Assembly (NCBI RefSeq): GCF_910592395.1 | Contig: NC_088323.1 | Location: 11,705,501 to 11,769,500 of the forward strand | DNA length: 64,000 nt | Direction: 5' to 3' | Source: Lineus longissimus | Lineage: Eukaryota > Nemertea > Pilidiophora > Heteronemertea > Lineidae | Shown: piece after piece, positions 23,337 to 33,440 of the stretch | Layout: each line of letters begins with the position of its first letter | Numbering within the stretch: the first letter of the stretch is position 1 | Made by a program: the position numbers and the translations under genes | The notes under the pieces: generated by a model | What the model was told of the DNA's origin: nothing | Database searches by the model: none | Seen by the model: only the letters and a program-made list of their open reading frames with translations

Positions 23337-24347
23337 TTAGGCATCAAGTGCAGCGGCTAAGTTGAGCCCATCTTTTGCATCGTCATCTGCATTGTCTTCC
23401 AAAGGGAGGTCATCCTGTTTGTGATCATCTGGCTTGTCAGTGGTGTGTTGATCATTGTTGTTGAAGTCATTGGTGGTGTCTCCCTGGGGCAAAAGTGGAG
23501 TAGAGTCAAGTGGCTGGGCTGCCTGTTCAGCGGAATGAGTTGTGTCCTCGCGTTGATTTTCTTGCTTTATGTCAGGGGTGGTGGCACGGTTATTGTCAAC
23601 TGTGGGTTTGGATTGTTCGGTGTTTGCTTGGTCATCTATGCAACATGTCTCATCCATCTGGGACAGGGTGCTGTCATCCAAGCCTTCAAAAAGATCATCA
23701 TCGGAAGGGGAGGTGGGGTTAGGGGCCTCTGTAGTGGTGACTTTCTTGGGGGTACTGGTCCATCTTGCTGCTGAAGTGGACGGTCGTGGAAAGGTTTGAA
23801 GACATGTCTTGTTGGCTTTCTCGGGTGTTGTTGTTGCATGCCATTTTTTTGCTGGTGTGGTAATTCTTGTTGTAGAGAGGCGTTTGCGTGCGAGTTTTTC
23901 ATGTTGATACTGTTTGGCCAGGTCTGTTTTGAGAGCCGTGAGCTTCTCTCTAAGATTGTTCAGCTTGCTTCTGACATTGTGGCGCATGCACCACAAAACA
24001 GTAAAGGCTTCAGGGACGTTTTTTTCCAGTAAATAAACATGGACTAAAGAGACTTCTTTAGCCATGTAGTCTCCCAGACTGTATAGAGTGGTGTCATCCT
24101 CTTGCAGATTTGACGCTGTTGTCGCTTGGACGGACATGCGGAGAGAAGCTAAACGTTCTCTTATGCGCGTGAAGATTGATTGGGGAAGTTGTCGTAAATC
24201 CTGCATTGCAGTCTCAGTGGCTGCTGTGTTTTTCTGGCGTAGATTTACCTCAAGGTGGGCACTATTCCGCAGCCACGCATTCAGGGCTTCAGAGATGTCT
24301 GTGATGATGGACATCAGGATGTTGTGGTGAGGTATGAAGAATGCCAT
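23337..24347 (-). CDS. Unrecognised 336-residue protein upstream of the Helitron
   Basis: Uninterrupted from an ATG at 24347 to a stop at 23337. Residues 1-160 look alpha-helical (SIITDISEALNAWLRNSAHLEVNLR, LRQLPQSIFTRIRERLASLR, and a coiled coil KLNNLREKLTALKTDLAKQY). Residues 165-230 are basic and Thr/Pro rich (RKRLSTTRITTPAKK). The last 100 are acidic and Gln/Asp/Asn rich (SDDDLFEGLDD, LPLEDNADDDAKDG). The ATG lies 2 bases after TCCTCTTGCAG, a good 3' splice site, so it may be the last exon of a longer gene. Same strand as the Helitron Rep. I do not recognise it; it may be a Helitron-borne accessory protein or a captured or host exon. Confidence 0.55.
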   Translation of the reverse strand: MAFFIPHHNILMSIITDISEALNAWLRNSAHLEVNLRQKNTAATETAMQDLRQLPQSIFTRIRERLASLRMSVQATTASNLQEDDTTLYSLGDYMAKEVSLVHVYLLEKNVPEAFTVLWCMRHNVRSKLNNLREKLTALKTDLAKQYQHEKLARKRLSTTRITTPAKKWHATTTPEKANKTCLQTFPRPSTSAARWTSTPKKVTTTEAPNPTSPSDDDLFEGLDDSTLSQMDETCCIDDQANTEQSKPTVDNNRATTPDIKQENQREDTTHSAEQAAQPLDSTPLLPQGDTTNDFNNNDQHTTDKPDDHKQDDLPLEDNADDDAKDGLNLAAALDA

Positions 24348-24483
24348 ATCTGCAAGAGGAAAGGATCATTTATTACAGTTAATGGTGAAATGCAATTGTG
24401 CTGGGGATGCTGGTTATAGGTAGGTAAGAGTAAGAGTCGGGACATAGGGAGAGCTGTGCATGTAAATATTATGATGAGGTGCT

Positions 24484-24882
24484 TCAAAATGAAGTTGATC
24501 TAAGAACATGTTGAGCTTTATAGTGAAGGAGTTTGTCATGTGAAGTTTGTGAAAGTGTATGAAAGCCCTCAGCAGTAAGGAAGGGTTTGCACTGAATTGT
24601 TGGACGGGCAGTCTTGATGTAGGCGGCAGTAGTGCTGAAATCCTTGATAGGAATGGATATGAAGCTTGATAACGTTTGTGTCAAGACGACTTCTTGCGAC
24701 TGCTGCTGCAGTGGAATACTGGGGATTGAGTGAGTTCCGTGCTTCTTGTTGTGTTTTGGTCTCCACCTGCTGATAGGAGGACTATGTTCATGAAGTTTGT
24801 CACCATGTACTAACCATGATCTTTATCTTGGAGGTAGGCGATTGGAACATGGTGGGCGTTAGGACGGCTTGATAATTGACCT
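24484..24882 (-). other. Exon-like segments upstream of the 336-residue ORF
   Basis: Minus strand shows CTTTGATTCCAG then about 70 bases ending CATG before GTTAGT (about 24813-24882). Read in one frame it gives QLSSRPNAHHVPIAYLQDKDH. Then CTATCAGCAG precedes a second stretch (about 24765 down) that stays open in two frames, one ending at 24484 (TARPTIQCKPFLTAEGF...). A diverged second copy of the first segment at 33164-33240 keeps that frame with a 6-base insertion, which supports coding. Function unknown; these may be 5' exons of the 336-residue gene. Confidence 0.35.
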
Positions 24883-25144
24883 GGAATCAAAGAAGGGGTG
24901 TTAAGCTGTATGCACCAAGAGGGTGTGAAGGTTGTCTATACAGGAAGTTAAATGCAGCGGTGGCCTAGTCAGGGCCCTTTTGTCCTTAAGTTCCCAAATA
25001 TTCAGTGTGCACCATCTCAGTTATCAGAGAATACAATGCTGAACCGAAATTACTACATGCATTGGTGAAACTCATTTGTGTACAAAATAAACCGTCGATA
25101 ATTTTGATAAAAACCAGTTCAGGAGACAGTAGGCACTTATGGCA
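24650..25144 (-). repeat. Duplicated unit, copy 1
   Basis: About 500 bases matching, in order, 26192-26310 plus 33113-33435. Shared landmarks are AAGCTTGATAACGTTTGTGT, TTCATGAAGTTTGTCACCAT, ATCTTGGAGGTAGGCGATTG and TACTACATGCATTGGTGAAA. The palindromic element at 25145 separates it from copy 2. Confidence 0.85.
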
Positions 25145-26183
25145 AGCGGAGTGTCCAGTAATTAAAAAAACCTAGATTTATTCAAGAAAACCTGTTTTTT
25201 TACCTAATAAACTAAGCTTATTTGGAAAAAATATAGGTTTTTTTAAAACAACCTTGTTTATTAGCTAATAAACCGAGTTTCTTTAATAAAACCAAGTTTT
25301 TTTACTTTCATTCCTAATAAAGTAGGTTTTTTAACAGAAACTAACATTTTATGCTAAAAAACCTGGTTTATTACCTAAAAAACTTGGTTTTTTACCACAT
25401 AATCTTATAAAATGTAAGTTTCTGTACAGAAATGTCCATTTATTCAATAAAACAAGGTTTATTACCAAAACAACCTAGTTTATTTAAAAAAACTAAGTTT
25501 ATTACTAATAAACCTAGTTTTTTTAAATAAACCTGGTTTATTAGAAAACTTACATTTTTAAACCTCGATCCTATCTACACTGAGTTATCTGGGATGAGGT
25601 TAGGGTCTCACTAACTAGTTTACAGAGTGCAGTGCAGTGCAGCATTAGTACCACGTGGTGCCGAGGTTGCCCATCCTCGTCCCGATAACATCGCGGATTT
25701 GTGTACATGGGGCGAGGTAGAAAATACAAGTTTCCTGATAGAAAGTAGGTTTTTGCACGCCGTTTGTCCAGTTATTCAAAACAACCTACATTTTTACAAT
25801 AAAACCAGGTTTTATTGCAAAAAACTAAGTTGGTTTGTATAAAACCAAGTTTTTTACGTAAAAAGGTAGGTTTATTAGCCATTTGTCCAGTTATTGTTAA
25901 TAAACAAAGATTCTTTGCTATAAAACTTAGTTTATTACCACTGGATGAAAACTTATATTTTAGGGAATAAAACCAAGTTTATCTGTTAAACTTGACATTT
26001 GTGGATAGAAACAAGGTTTATTAGGTAAAAAACTTGGTTTTATTAAAGAAACTCGGTTTATTAGCTAATAAACAAGGTTGTTTTAAAAAAACCTATATTT
26101 TTTCCAAATAAACTTAGTTTATTAGGTAAAAAACCAGGTTTTTTGAATAAATCTAGGTTTTTTTAATTACTGGACACTCCGCT
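25145..26183. mobile_element. Palindromic element of AAACC/GGTTT modules (about 1.04 kb)
   Basis: Ends are AGCGGAGTGTCCAGTAATTA on the left and its complement on the right. The first ~180 bases of the two arms are nearly identical in inverted orientation. The interior is made almost wholly of 15-25 base modules of the form AAACC(T/A)(A/G)GTTTATTA with spacer TTTTTT or AATAAA, plus internal repeats of the TCCAGTTATT end motif (about 25440, 25770, 25885). A non-modular core of about 200 bases (25560-25750) sits in the middle. No protein. No clear target duplication. Confidence 0.75.
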
Positions 26184-26191
26184 TCAGACAG

Positions 26192-26310
26192 GGGTGGAAA
26201 TGAAGCTTGATAACGTTTGTGTCAAGACGACTTCCTTGCGACTACTGTTGTAGTGGAATACTGGGGATTGAGTGAGTTCTGTGCGTGTTGTCGTGTTGTA
26301 GTCTCCACCT
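26192..26310 (-). repeat. Duplicated unit, copy 2, first part
   Basis: Matches 24650-24770 (AAGCTTGATAACGTTTGTGT, GGAATACTGGGGATTGAGTG, GTCTCCACCT). The match stops at 26310, where the hAT terminus starts, and resumes at 33113. Confidence 0.85.
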
Positions 26311-26472
26311 CAGGGTTCCCCCTGGGATCTGAAATATATTCTTCACTTCTTTCTTAAAAAATAAATACAAAAATAATATTCTTCACTGTATCAGAATCTT
26401 TATTTCTTGTGGGTCACTCGCACTGGTTACAAAGCCATGGCAGGAGGAACAGTATTACCAGCCGCCTAATCA

Positions 26473-27030
26473 TTAGTGTTTGGGAACCGAGGTGATGAAT
26501 CCTCTTCCGGAGAAGTTGGCTTTATTTTGGTTGACCCAGTATGTGAATGCTCTCCGAAAGTCAAATAGTGCCATATCTCGAATAGATGGAGTGTCAAGAG
26601 AGATCTGCATCAGAAGGTTACACTCTCTGACTTGAAGCCTATTTCTAGTGGTAGTTTTTATCAAGTTATACTGGCTGAAACCTCTTTCACAATCCACACT
26701 TGTTACAGAAGTACATAAGGCAATAGAAATCAACTTAATGATCTGAGGATAAGAATCCAAGAAGAGTGAACCCTGAGCTAGCATATCCTTGCTCATTTCA
26801 GCAAAGGAAATGTCTCTGTAGTGTGCACTCATCTGGTGCTTAAAAGTTAACCACTCAATTTTGAAAGAAGCACAGTCAATACACTCAGGGGTTTCACCTA
26901 TCTTCCTCCCAAAGTGATTACATATGGTGGTAACTGCTTCATTGCCATATCCACCCAGGTCATCCTGATGGGGAAGTTTGGAGGGATCAAAGATCATGAA
27001 TGCCCCAATGATATTCCCATCAGGAAACCT
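26473..27030 (-). pseudogene. hAT transposase, C-terminal dimerisation part
   Basis: Reads FPDGNIIGAFMIFDPSKLPH directly from the Harbinger junction, then HQMSAHYRDISFAEM, and the hAT dimerisation core ALCTSVTSVDCERGFSQYN with IKTTTRNRLQ and LLMQISLD. The Glu of CERGFS is the likely third catalytic acid. The stop is at 26473. The frame continues the protein encoded at 31117-32735, so both halves belong to one gene disrupted by the Harbinger element. Confidence 0.88.
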
Positions 27031-27237
27031 GGGGCCTTATTCATGAAGCCTTCTTAGGGCTTAGTAAGCGTTTACGAACTCGTACACCGCTCGTAGTGTG
27101 CTTTTATCGATTTGCGTCATATTCACAAAGCACTCGTTACTTCAATCGACCTCGTAACGCGTTACTAGAATTACGTGAGGTGTTTTAGGCTTCGTTGAGT
27201 TTTCGTAAATAGTTTGAAACACTTGAACGCTACAATC

Positions 27238-28469
27238 ATGGCAGCTGCGTTGGTTTTATTGGAAGAGGTTGAGGCCAGACGGGCTTTACAGCGGCAGCGT
27301 GTGTTTGGAGACAGATTACAACCACTCGGCGTCTACGATGACGTAGATTTATATCAGCGGTACCGGATGACTCGACCAGTCCTCCTTGAAATCATCGACC
27401 TGTTAGCAGGTGAGATTGCCCCAGCCACCATGCGATCACGTGCAGTACCAGCAACTCTCCAGGTCTGTGTTGCACTCAGATTTTTTGCTACCGGCAGTTT
27501 TCAACTTGCTAATGGGGACATGGCTAGTGGCTTGAGTCAACCTACCATATCAAGGATTGTGACCAGAGTTTCCTCTGTTTTAGAAGCTAAAGCACAGCAG
27601 TTTATAGTGTTTCCTCGAACGGCTGCCGAGCAAGAGCGTGAGAAAGAGGGTATCTACTCTGAAAGCCATCGGATTCCGAATGTCGTCGGCTGTATAGATG
27701 GTTCACTTATTCCAATTAGGTGTCCCTCCGTAAACGAGGCGTCTTATGTCTGCAGGAAACAGCGACATGCCATAAATGTGCAAGGAGTCTGTTCGCATGA
27801 CTTGAAATTCACTAATATCGTTGCCCGTTGGCCAGGTGCCACACACGATGCGTTTATCTGGTGTAACTGCAGCTTAAAGGCGAAGATGGAACGTGGACTA
27901 CTGGATGATGGTGGATACCTGCTAGGTGACAGTGCCTATCCTCTCAGACCCTACCTAATGACCCCTGTATCCCACCCAGAAGATGCTGCAGATAGACGAT
28001 ATAACGTTCACCACCGGCAAGTTCGAAGCATCATTGAACGAACATTTGGAAGATGGAAATACAGATGGAGGTGCTTACACGTAGAAGGTAGGCCCCTGAA
28101 TAATGTACACTCATTATCATATTATGCAATTCCGGAGATTGCATCTAGGACCAGTCGCTTAAACAATGGAATTATATACTTACACATGTATTCCAAATGT
28201 TTGCTATTTTTTCAGGTGGACCCCTCCGATTTCGACCCGAAAAGTGTTGCTCAATTATAATTGCAACTGCCGTGTTACATAACATATGTGAAAACCATGG
28301 ACTTCCCGTTCCTCATAATCCACCCGCCAACGTGGACAATTCCGATGTCGACCATAACCCTCTAATTGGTTTCGCAGACAACGAGACGGGCGTGGACGCA
28401 AGGACAAGAATGATAGATCAGCATTTTAGGAATATGTACGTATTTTTTACTTATTTTATTGCCAAATAA
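27238..28469 (+). CDS. Harbinger (HARBI1-like) DDE transposase
   Basis: ATG at 27238 (MAAALVLLEEVEARR). Domains: helical N-terminus (VYDDVDLYQRYRMTRPVLLEII), helix-turn-helix-like block (SGLSQPTISRIVTRV), then the DDE nuclease: NVVGCIDGSLIPI (first Asp), RWPGATHDAFIW (second Asp), LLGDSAYPLRPYLMTP and RSIIERTFGRWKYRW (Glu). A 128-bp intron (28088-28215) with GTAGGC donor and TTTTTTCAG acceptor links HVEG to GPLRFRPEK; read through, the frame would stop at 28258. Exon 2 has ATAVLHNICENHGLP. The end at 28469 may be preceded by another intron after DQHFRN. No inactivating lesion seen. It cuts and joins the element together with the Myb-like partner. Confidence 0.9.
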
Positions 28470-28555
28470 ACAACCGACCATCACCAATTACTGCTTGGGA
28501 GAAATATGTGTGTTTGGCCAGAACAACGGATAAACAACAAAATACTGTAGATCTA

Positions 28556-28637
28556 CCATAACACATGATTGTTTTGAAGAAAAAAACTATGATATCTACC
28601 ATAACACATGATTGTTTTGAAGAAAAAAACTATGATA
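28556..28637. repeat. Tandem duplication of about 41 bp
   Basis: Two adjacent copies of ATCTACCATAACACATGATT followed by GTTTTGAAGAAAAAAACTATG, within the Harbinger intergenic region between the converging genes. Confidence 0.8.
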
Positions 28638-28768
28638 AGCAATTATATATCTCACAGAGTAGGTTACACATGTAGTAGGCTACAACTCAGTCACCTAGGG
28701 CAGATGTAGAACCCAGGCACAATTGTCCGTAATATTTCGGCAGTGTTAACAAGTTTACCATGAAGGAA

Positions 28769-30820
28769 TCACTCTCCTTTGCCCATATTTTCCAGTACAG
28801 CAAATGAAGACGGTCTAGACCTGTGTTCCTTCCGTTTTGGACCAATATCCTCCGATTCACTGGCTTTCATGACTAGTACCTCCAAAAGATGCACAGCCTT
28901 TTTAAAGATATCAACTTTTGTTTCTTCCAGGTGAAGCCTTCTTTCTTTAACATCAAGTCGCTTCTTCTCAACTTCTACCCGCTCCTTCTCTACCTCGACT
29001 ACTTCAGCTGCATGGGAAAGTTTCCTTTCTGCTGCAGATCCCATGGATGAACCAGCCTTTCCTGATCGCCGGACAGAAGAAGATGAAGCTGAAGGAACGT
29101 CACCATCCGAGATGTCATCGACAGGATGAGTGATGAATGGCGCTACAACTCGACGATTTGTCTGAAATGTTGATGAAATTAAAATCATGTTAATGTTAAG
29201 AGTAAAATTCATATGTAGTTCATTTCTTGACCACTCAAACTTTTTGGGGTGTGGGATGTACTGTCAACTGCAGCGTTCATCTGTCTGTCGGTCGGTACGT
29301 TTCCTGTTCTAGCCGAGTAATTTGGGGAAAAGGGAGATGTGAAATTAGAACACTTCCCCCTTCCTTAAATACGTAGATGCACAAACACAACTTCATGGGC
29401 CATCCCGCTAAATTAGTAATTTTTTTCTGTCTTACCTTTGGTGATCCCCGAAAGTCAAGTACAGATGACGTTCTTGCTGGGACAGAAGAACCACGCTTTG
29501 AAGATTGCAAGCTGCGGCGTTGTGGTGGTGGAGTAGGAGAACGGACGGCTTCATCGGAGTTGACATCATCACGGCGTGTCATGGTATATGAAGCTCTCTT
29601 ATTTCGAGCAGTCTGAAAAATAAGATCCATTGACTGATTACAAGCAAAAAATACAAATTGTTTGCTTCATGCATTAGTTTATAGGCTTTTATGATTATAA
29701 ATCTAATTATTTAGCGCTTAATACAATATCACCAATATTTAAGGCATAAAATCGAGCAATTAGTCTTTAACATGGGTGAAGTAAACAATACTTACAGTCA
29801 GTGATTTCTGCAAATCTACACGAGCGGACGTCTTTGCTGGAAGAGGAGAATCTCCCATGGACTCCATAAACGATCGGGAGACGGGACCCTTATGTGGTCG
29901 CACACGATTCCTTGGTGGTGGAGAAGGAGAACGGACGTCTTCATCGTAGACGGCAATGTCTGGGGACGCAATGGTATCTATTTCGTTTCGAAGTACCTGT
30001 AAATTCAATTTAGTGGTTGAAATGGATATCAAAGAGAGGAGGGTTTGTTACAATATCAGGTTGTAGTGGTTGGTGGAGGGGTAGGGGCCCTCACTCGAGA
30101 TTTTTGTATGATGCAGTTCGGGAGATTTATTTACCATTTTCGACATGGCATACCAGTTTTACCCGTGGCAAAAAGAAGTATGCGTTATGCCAGTCACTTT
30201 TTTCTTGCCATGGGGGTGGTAGAGTTACTAAATCATTCTCTAGACTCGGTCATCTTTGAAACATGTCTTTGAACACTGGTTGCCAACAACTAACTTATTC
30301 TGATATCTGCGTTTGAAATCGAAGTCGCGGTCCTCATGGTTGTCATGGTCGCCAGAGACAGGCTCTTCTGTATCTATGCCGCCAGGGATTCCCTCAATCA
30401 TTTCAGTCCCGATGAGTCCTGCAATCCTTTCCTCCCAATTCCGTTAGCTGAGGAATGGTATCTTCCAATGGCACGTTGCCAGTTTTTGACAACATCTTTT
30501 TTACATAGACGGCCTTTTGTTTGACTTTTGATTTCATATCGTCCCACTTGTGCCGAATGCTTTTGTTTGTTTTAAGTACTGTGCCAACGCTGTTCACTCT
30601 TCGCGTTATGTCACTCCACACATCCTGCTTTCGCTTCAATGTAATCACGTCTGAAAACTTGTCATTAATAACCCTCCAATTCTTTTCCACAAGACTAACT
30701 AACTTTAGAACTTCGGTGGGGGAAAACTTCGGCTGACGGCTGTAAGAAATGGTGTCATCCTCGTCATCACGCAGGACAAAGTTTTTCTCCTCTTCGGTCC
30801 CATCATGCCTCTTGCAAATT
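28769..30820 (-). CDS. Harbinger Myb/SANT-like DNA-binding protein (multi-exon)
   Basis: Exon 1 (about 30820 to 30310) follows TTATTTCCCAG and encodes a trihelix/Myb-like domain: FSPTEVLKLVSLVEKNW, LKRKQDVWSDITRRVN, KSIRHKWDDMKSKVKQ. Later exons are bounded by good sites: 29996-29796 (TTTACAG / GTAAG), 29612-29436 (TTTTTCAG / GTAAG) and 29161-28769 (ACATTTCAG, then stop). The two middle exons each carry a similar Ser-Pro-Pro block (EDVRSPSPPPR, EAVRSPTPPPQ). The last has a charged coiled coil (EKERVEVEKKRLDVKERRLH). The exon 1 donor is unresolved. In Harbinger elements this partner brings transposase to the nucleus and TIRs. Confidence 0.78.
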
Positions 30821-31116
30821 CTGGGAAATAATGGTGTATAGAGCTTGTGGTGTAACTGTATATAGGTCTATTACAGTGACGACACGCTCAATTGTATTTC
30901 ATAACACATTAATGACTCACCCCGGCCAAAGTGCTCAACCGCGCAAAACAACGTGAGCGTTCCGAGAGGTGAAGTAAGTAAGGCATTAGGAGAACCATAA
31001 GAATGCTTTGTGAATACAACGTAATGACTTACTACACAGTTACAAAAGTCTTACTTAGGGCCTCGTAGATCGTTCGTTACTGACAATTCTACGAAGTCTT
31101 CATGAATACGCACCCT

Positions 31117-32735
31117 GGCCTTAAGGTTGGCCTCAAGATTGGTTAAGAACTGCTCTTTAACAGTGTCAAACCTTTCTCTTCTTTCCCTGCTGTCCTTTAT
31201 AGCATGTCCCTCCCAGTTAAAGGATACTTCCCTGTTCCCTTCTGGAACACCTGGTAAACCATCAAGAAACTTCTGAAAATTAACCCCAGGATTCTCTTTC
31301 AAGTTAGTAATTGCAGCAGTATAAGAGTAGAGAGATCTATGTGCATGAGAGGAATCCAAGTTCTTCTTCTGAAATACCCTACAGAGTTGACCAACTAAAG
31401 TAAGGACATCTGTAAGAAAGTGAGTGGTGGCCACAAACTCAAATGTACCTATGTTCTTCAGCATTGGATTTTTATCCTGAAGTAAAGCTGACATGAGTGC
31501 ACTAAGATTTCTCAAGATCGCTTCCACAGCACCTTCAAAACTAAGCCACCTAGTGTCAAATACTTGTTTGAATTTAATTTTGGCTTGTTCAAGAACTTCT
31601 TGAATATGCTTTAGAATGGTTTGGCGTGTGTGGCTATAGTGATGGTACTTGTAAATAGCATTCAGTGTCTCCTGGTAAGTATCTAAGTATCTAACAGAAT
31701 GAGATGCCTGGGACACAGCAAGGCTAAGCCTGTGTGCAATACAGTGAACAGATACAATAAATGGAGAAACCTGCTTCAACCTGGTAGTTACACCTGAACG
31801 AATTCCAACCATAACAGAGGCGCCATCTGTAGCAACAGCCACACACTTCTTAAGATCTAGGCCCATGTCTACACAAACATTAACAATTTTGTCATAAATT
31901 ATTTCAGCTGTCCCACCATCAAGTTCTGTGACACAAAGGAACCTTGTTTTCACATCACCGTGTGCATGGTATTTCACATAAATTATCAAAGTTTTTTCAG
32001 TTGACCTATCTGTTGACTCGTCCAGCATAATACCAAACATTCCAGAGTCATGAAGTTCCTCCAACAGGTCCTCAACAACAACCTTGGCAAGAGCTCGTTG
32101 AAATTCTTTAATCGAACTGTCATGTCTATAGTTCGTGTGCTTGTCTTCTTCAAGCTTTTCCAAGCAATCTGAAAGTCTATCAAGTCTCCAAAGTCAGAAT
32201 TTGGGCGATTTTTCTTAGCCAGATAGTACGCGGTCTGGAGAGCCTTCACTGCTACAGTTTGTTCCGATTCCCGCCCTTTCTCAATAGAATGGTCCATTGA
32301 CCCTGCACTCCGTTCGTCGATACGAGCCTGCTGGTGGTCTTTAGTACGTGCATGCTTCTGGACAGAATCAAGAAGAATCTTTGAACATCCATTTGTGAAG
32401 GCATTCGATTTCCCCGTAGTTTTACAAGCTGAACACAACATGACACCACGGACTTCATCATAGGTTAGCCACGGAAATTCAACGCGCCACACCGGCTTGA
32501 ACGTAGCCTCCTTCAGTCTCTTCTCCCTGCTGATAGCATTTTCACTTTGACGTTTAGAAGTAGGCCTAGGCTTATCAGCAGGATCAGCAGTACTGCCAGA
32601 AGACGATGGTGTTGGCGACTCACCCCTTTGCCTCGGTGGAACATCTACCCCTGGCCTTGGGGCATTTTCTCCTGGGGCTGACGCGCCGCGCCCAAAAAAA
32701 CGTCGTAAGTTTCGACTGCGCCATTCGAGATTCAC
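31117..32735 (-). pseudogene. hAT transposase, N-terminal and catalytic part
   Basis: N-terminal region is basic and Pro/Ser rich, then a BED-type zinc finger (MLCSACKTTGK... VQKHARTKDHQQ). After a frameshift at about 32190 the nuclease core reads GMFGIMLDESTDRSTEK (first Asp), CVAVATDGASVMVG (second Asp), VHCIAHRLSLAV, then VFDTRWLSFEGAV. It ends at the Harbinger junction and resumes at 27030. No in-frame ATG precedes the zinc finger in the first 100 codons, so the true start is not resolved. Similar to transposase-derived KIAA1586/ZNF862-type proteins. Disabled by one frameshift plus the insertion. Confidence 0.88.
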
Positions 32736-33112
32736 GTGTTCGTGCAGACGCTACATAATTAGATGCAGCAGTAGTTGTACGCAATGTCACCTTGTTTCCA
32801 ACGAGAATGGAAGAGTGTATAGAGTTTTAGGTCGCGTGATAATTGCGCGGGCATGAATTGGACATCGTCTAACAGGTTATCATGATCGATGCGTATACGT
32901 AGCGGCGGGAAAACTAGCAGGGCGCGGTGCTTTTACTGATGAAGGCCCCCTTGAAATTAAGGTGAAAAACAAAAATTTGGTTTTGTTGAAAAGATTTATT
33001 CGTCATCTAACAAATACATTCGCCAGTGTGACTATTGCCATTTATTTTTATATCGTCACAGACATTTTTATTTCGCCAATGACGCCAGTGACGAGCGCCA
33101 GCGGGAACCCTG

Positions 33113-33440
33113 CACCTGCAAATAGGACTCTGTTCATGAAGTTTGTCACCATGTACTGACATTGATCTTTATCTTGGAGGTAGGCGATTGGATTGTGGTG
33201 GGCGTTAGCAGTAGGACGGCTTGATAAATGACCTGGAATAAAGAAGGGATGTTAAGCTCTATGCACCGAGAGGGTGTGAAGGTTGTCTATACAGGAAGTT
33301 AAATGCAGTGGTGGCCTAGTCATATTGCCCCTTTTGTTCAATGCTGAACCAAAATTACTACATGCATTGGTGAAACTCATTTGTGTACAAAATAAACTTT
33401 CGAGAATTTTGACTAAAACCAGTTCTGGAGGCAGATTAAA
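33113..33440 (-). repeat. Duplicated unit, copy 2, second part
   Basis: Continues the repeat begun at 26192-26310 and matches 24780-25115 with about 10 percent divergence and a few indels. It includes the exon-like segment with GT...LSSRPTANAHHNPIAYLQDKD on the minus strand. Confidence 0.85.

Larger units (their letters stand above)
27031..31113 (+). mobile_element. PIF/Harbinger element, two genes, inserted in the hAT transposase
   Basis: Ends are GGGGCCTTATTCATGAAGCC (left) and, read inward from the right, GTGCGTATTCATGAAGACTT. A 3-bp CCT lies directly outside both ends (27028-27030 and 31114-31116), the expected Harbinger duplication length. Removing the element and one CCT restores hAT reading frame across the site (LKAR to FPDGN). 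It encodes a DDE transposase (+) and a convergent Myb/SANT-like protein (-), the standard Harbinger pair. Confidence 0.9.
26311..33112 (-). mobile_element. hAT element carrying a nested Harbinger element
   Basis: Terminal inverted repeats are CAGGGTTCCCCCTGG at the left and CAGGGTTCCCGCTGG read from the right end at 33112. The CAGGG start is typical of hAT. The element splits a repeat unit whose uninterrupted form is present at 24650-25144, which fixes both boundaries. CACCT flanks both ends; an 8-bp duplication is expected for hAT, but only these 5 bases match exactly. The transposase is on the minus strand in two parts around the Harbinger insertion. Confidence 0.85.

Noticed and set aside
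27238-28469. Domesticated host HARBI1 gene
   Set aside because: Matching terminal repeats, a target duplication and an adjacent Myb-like gene show it is inside a transposon.
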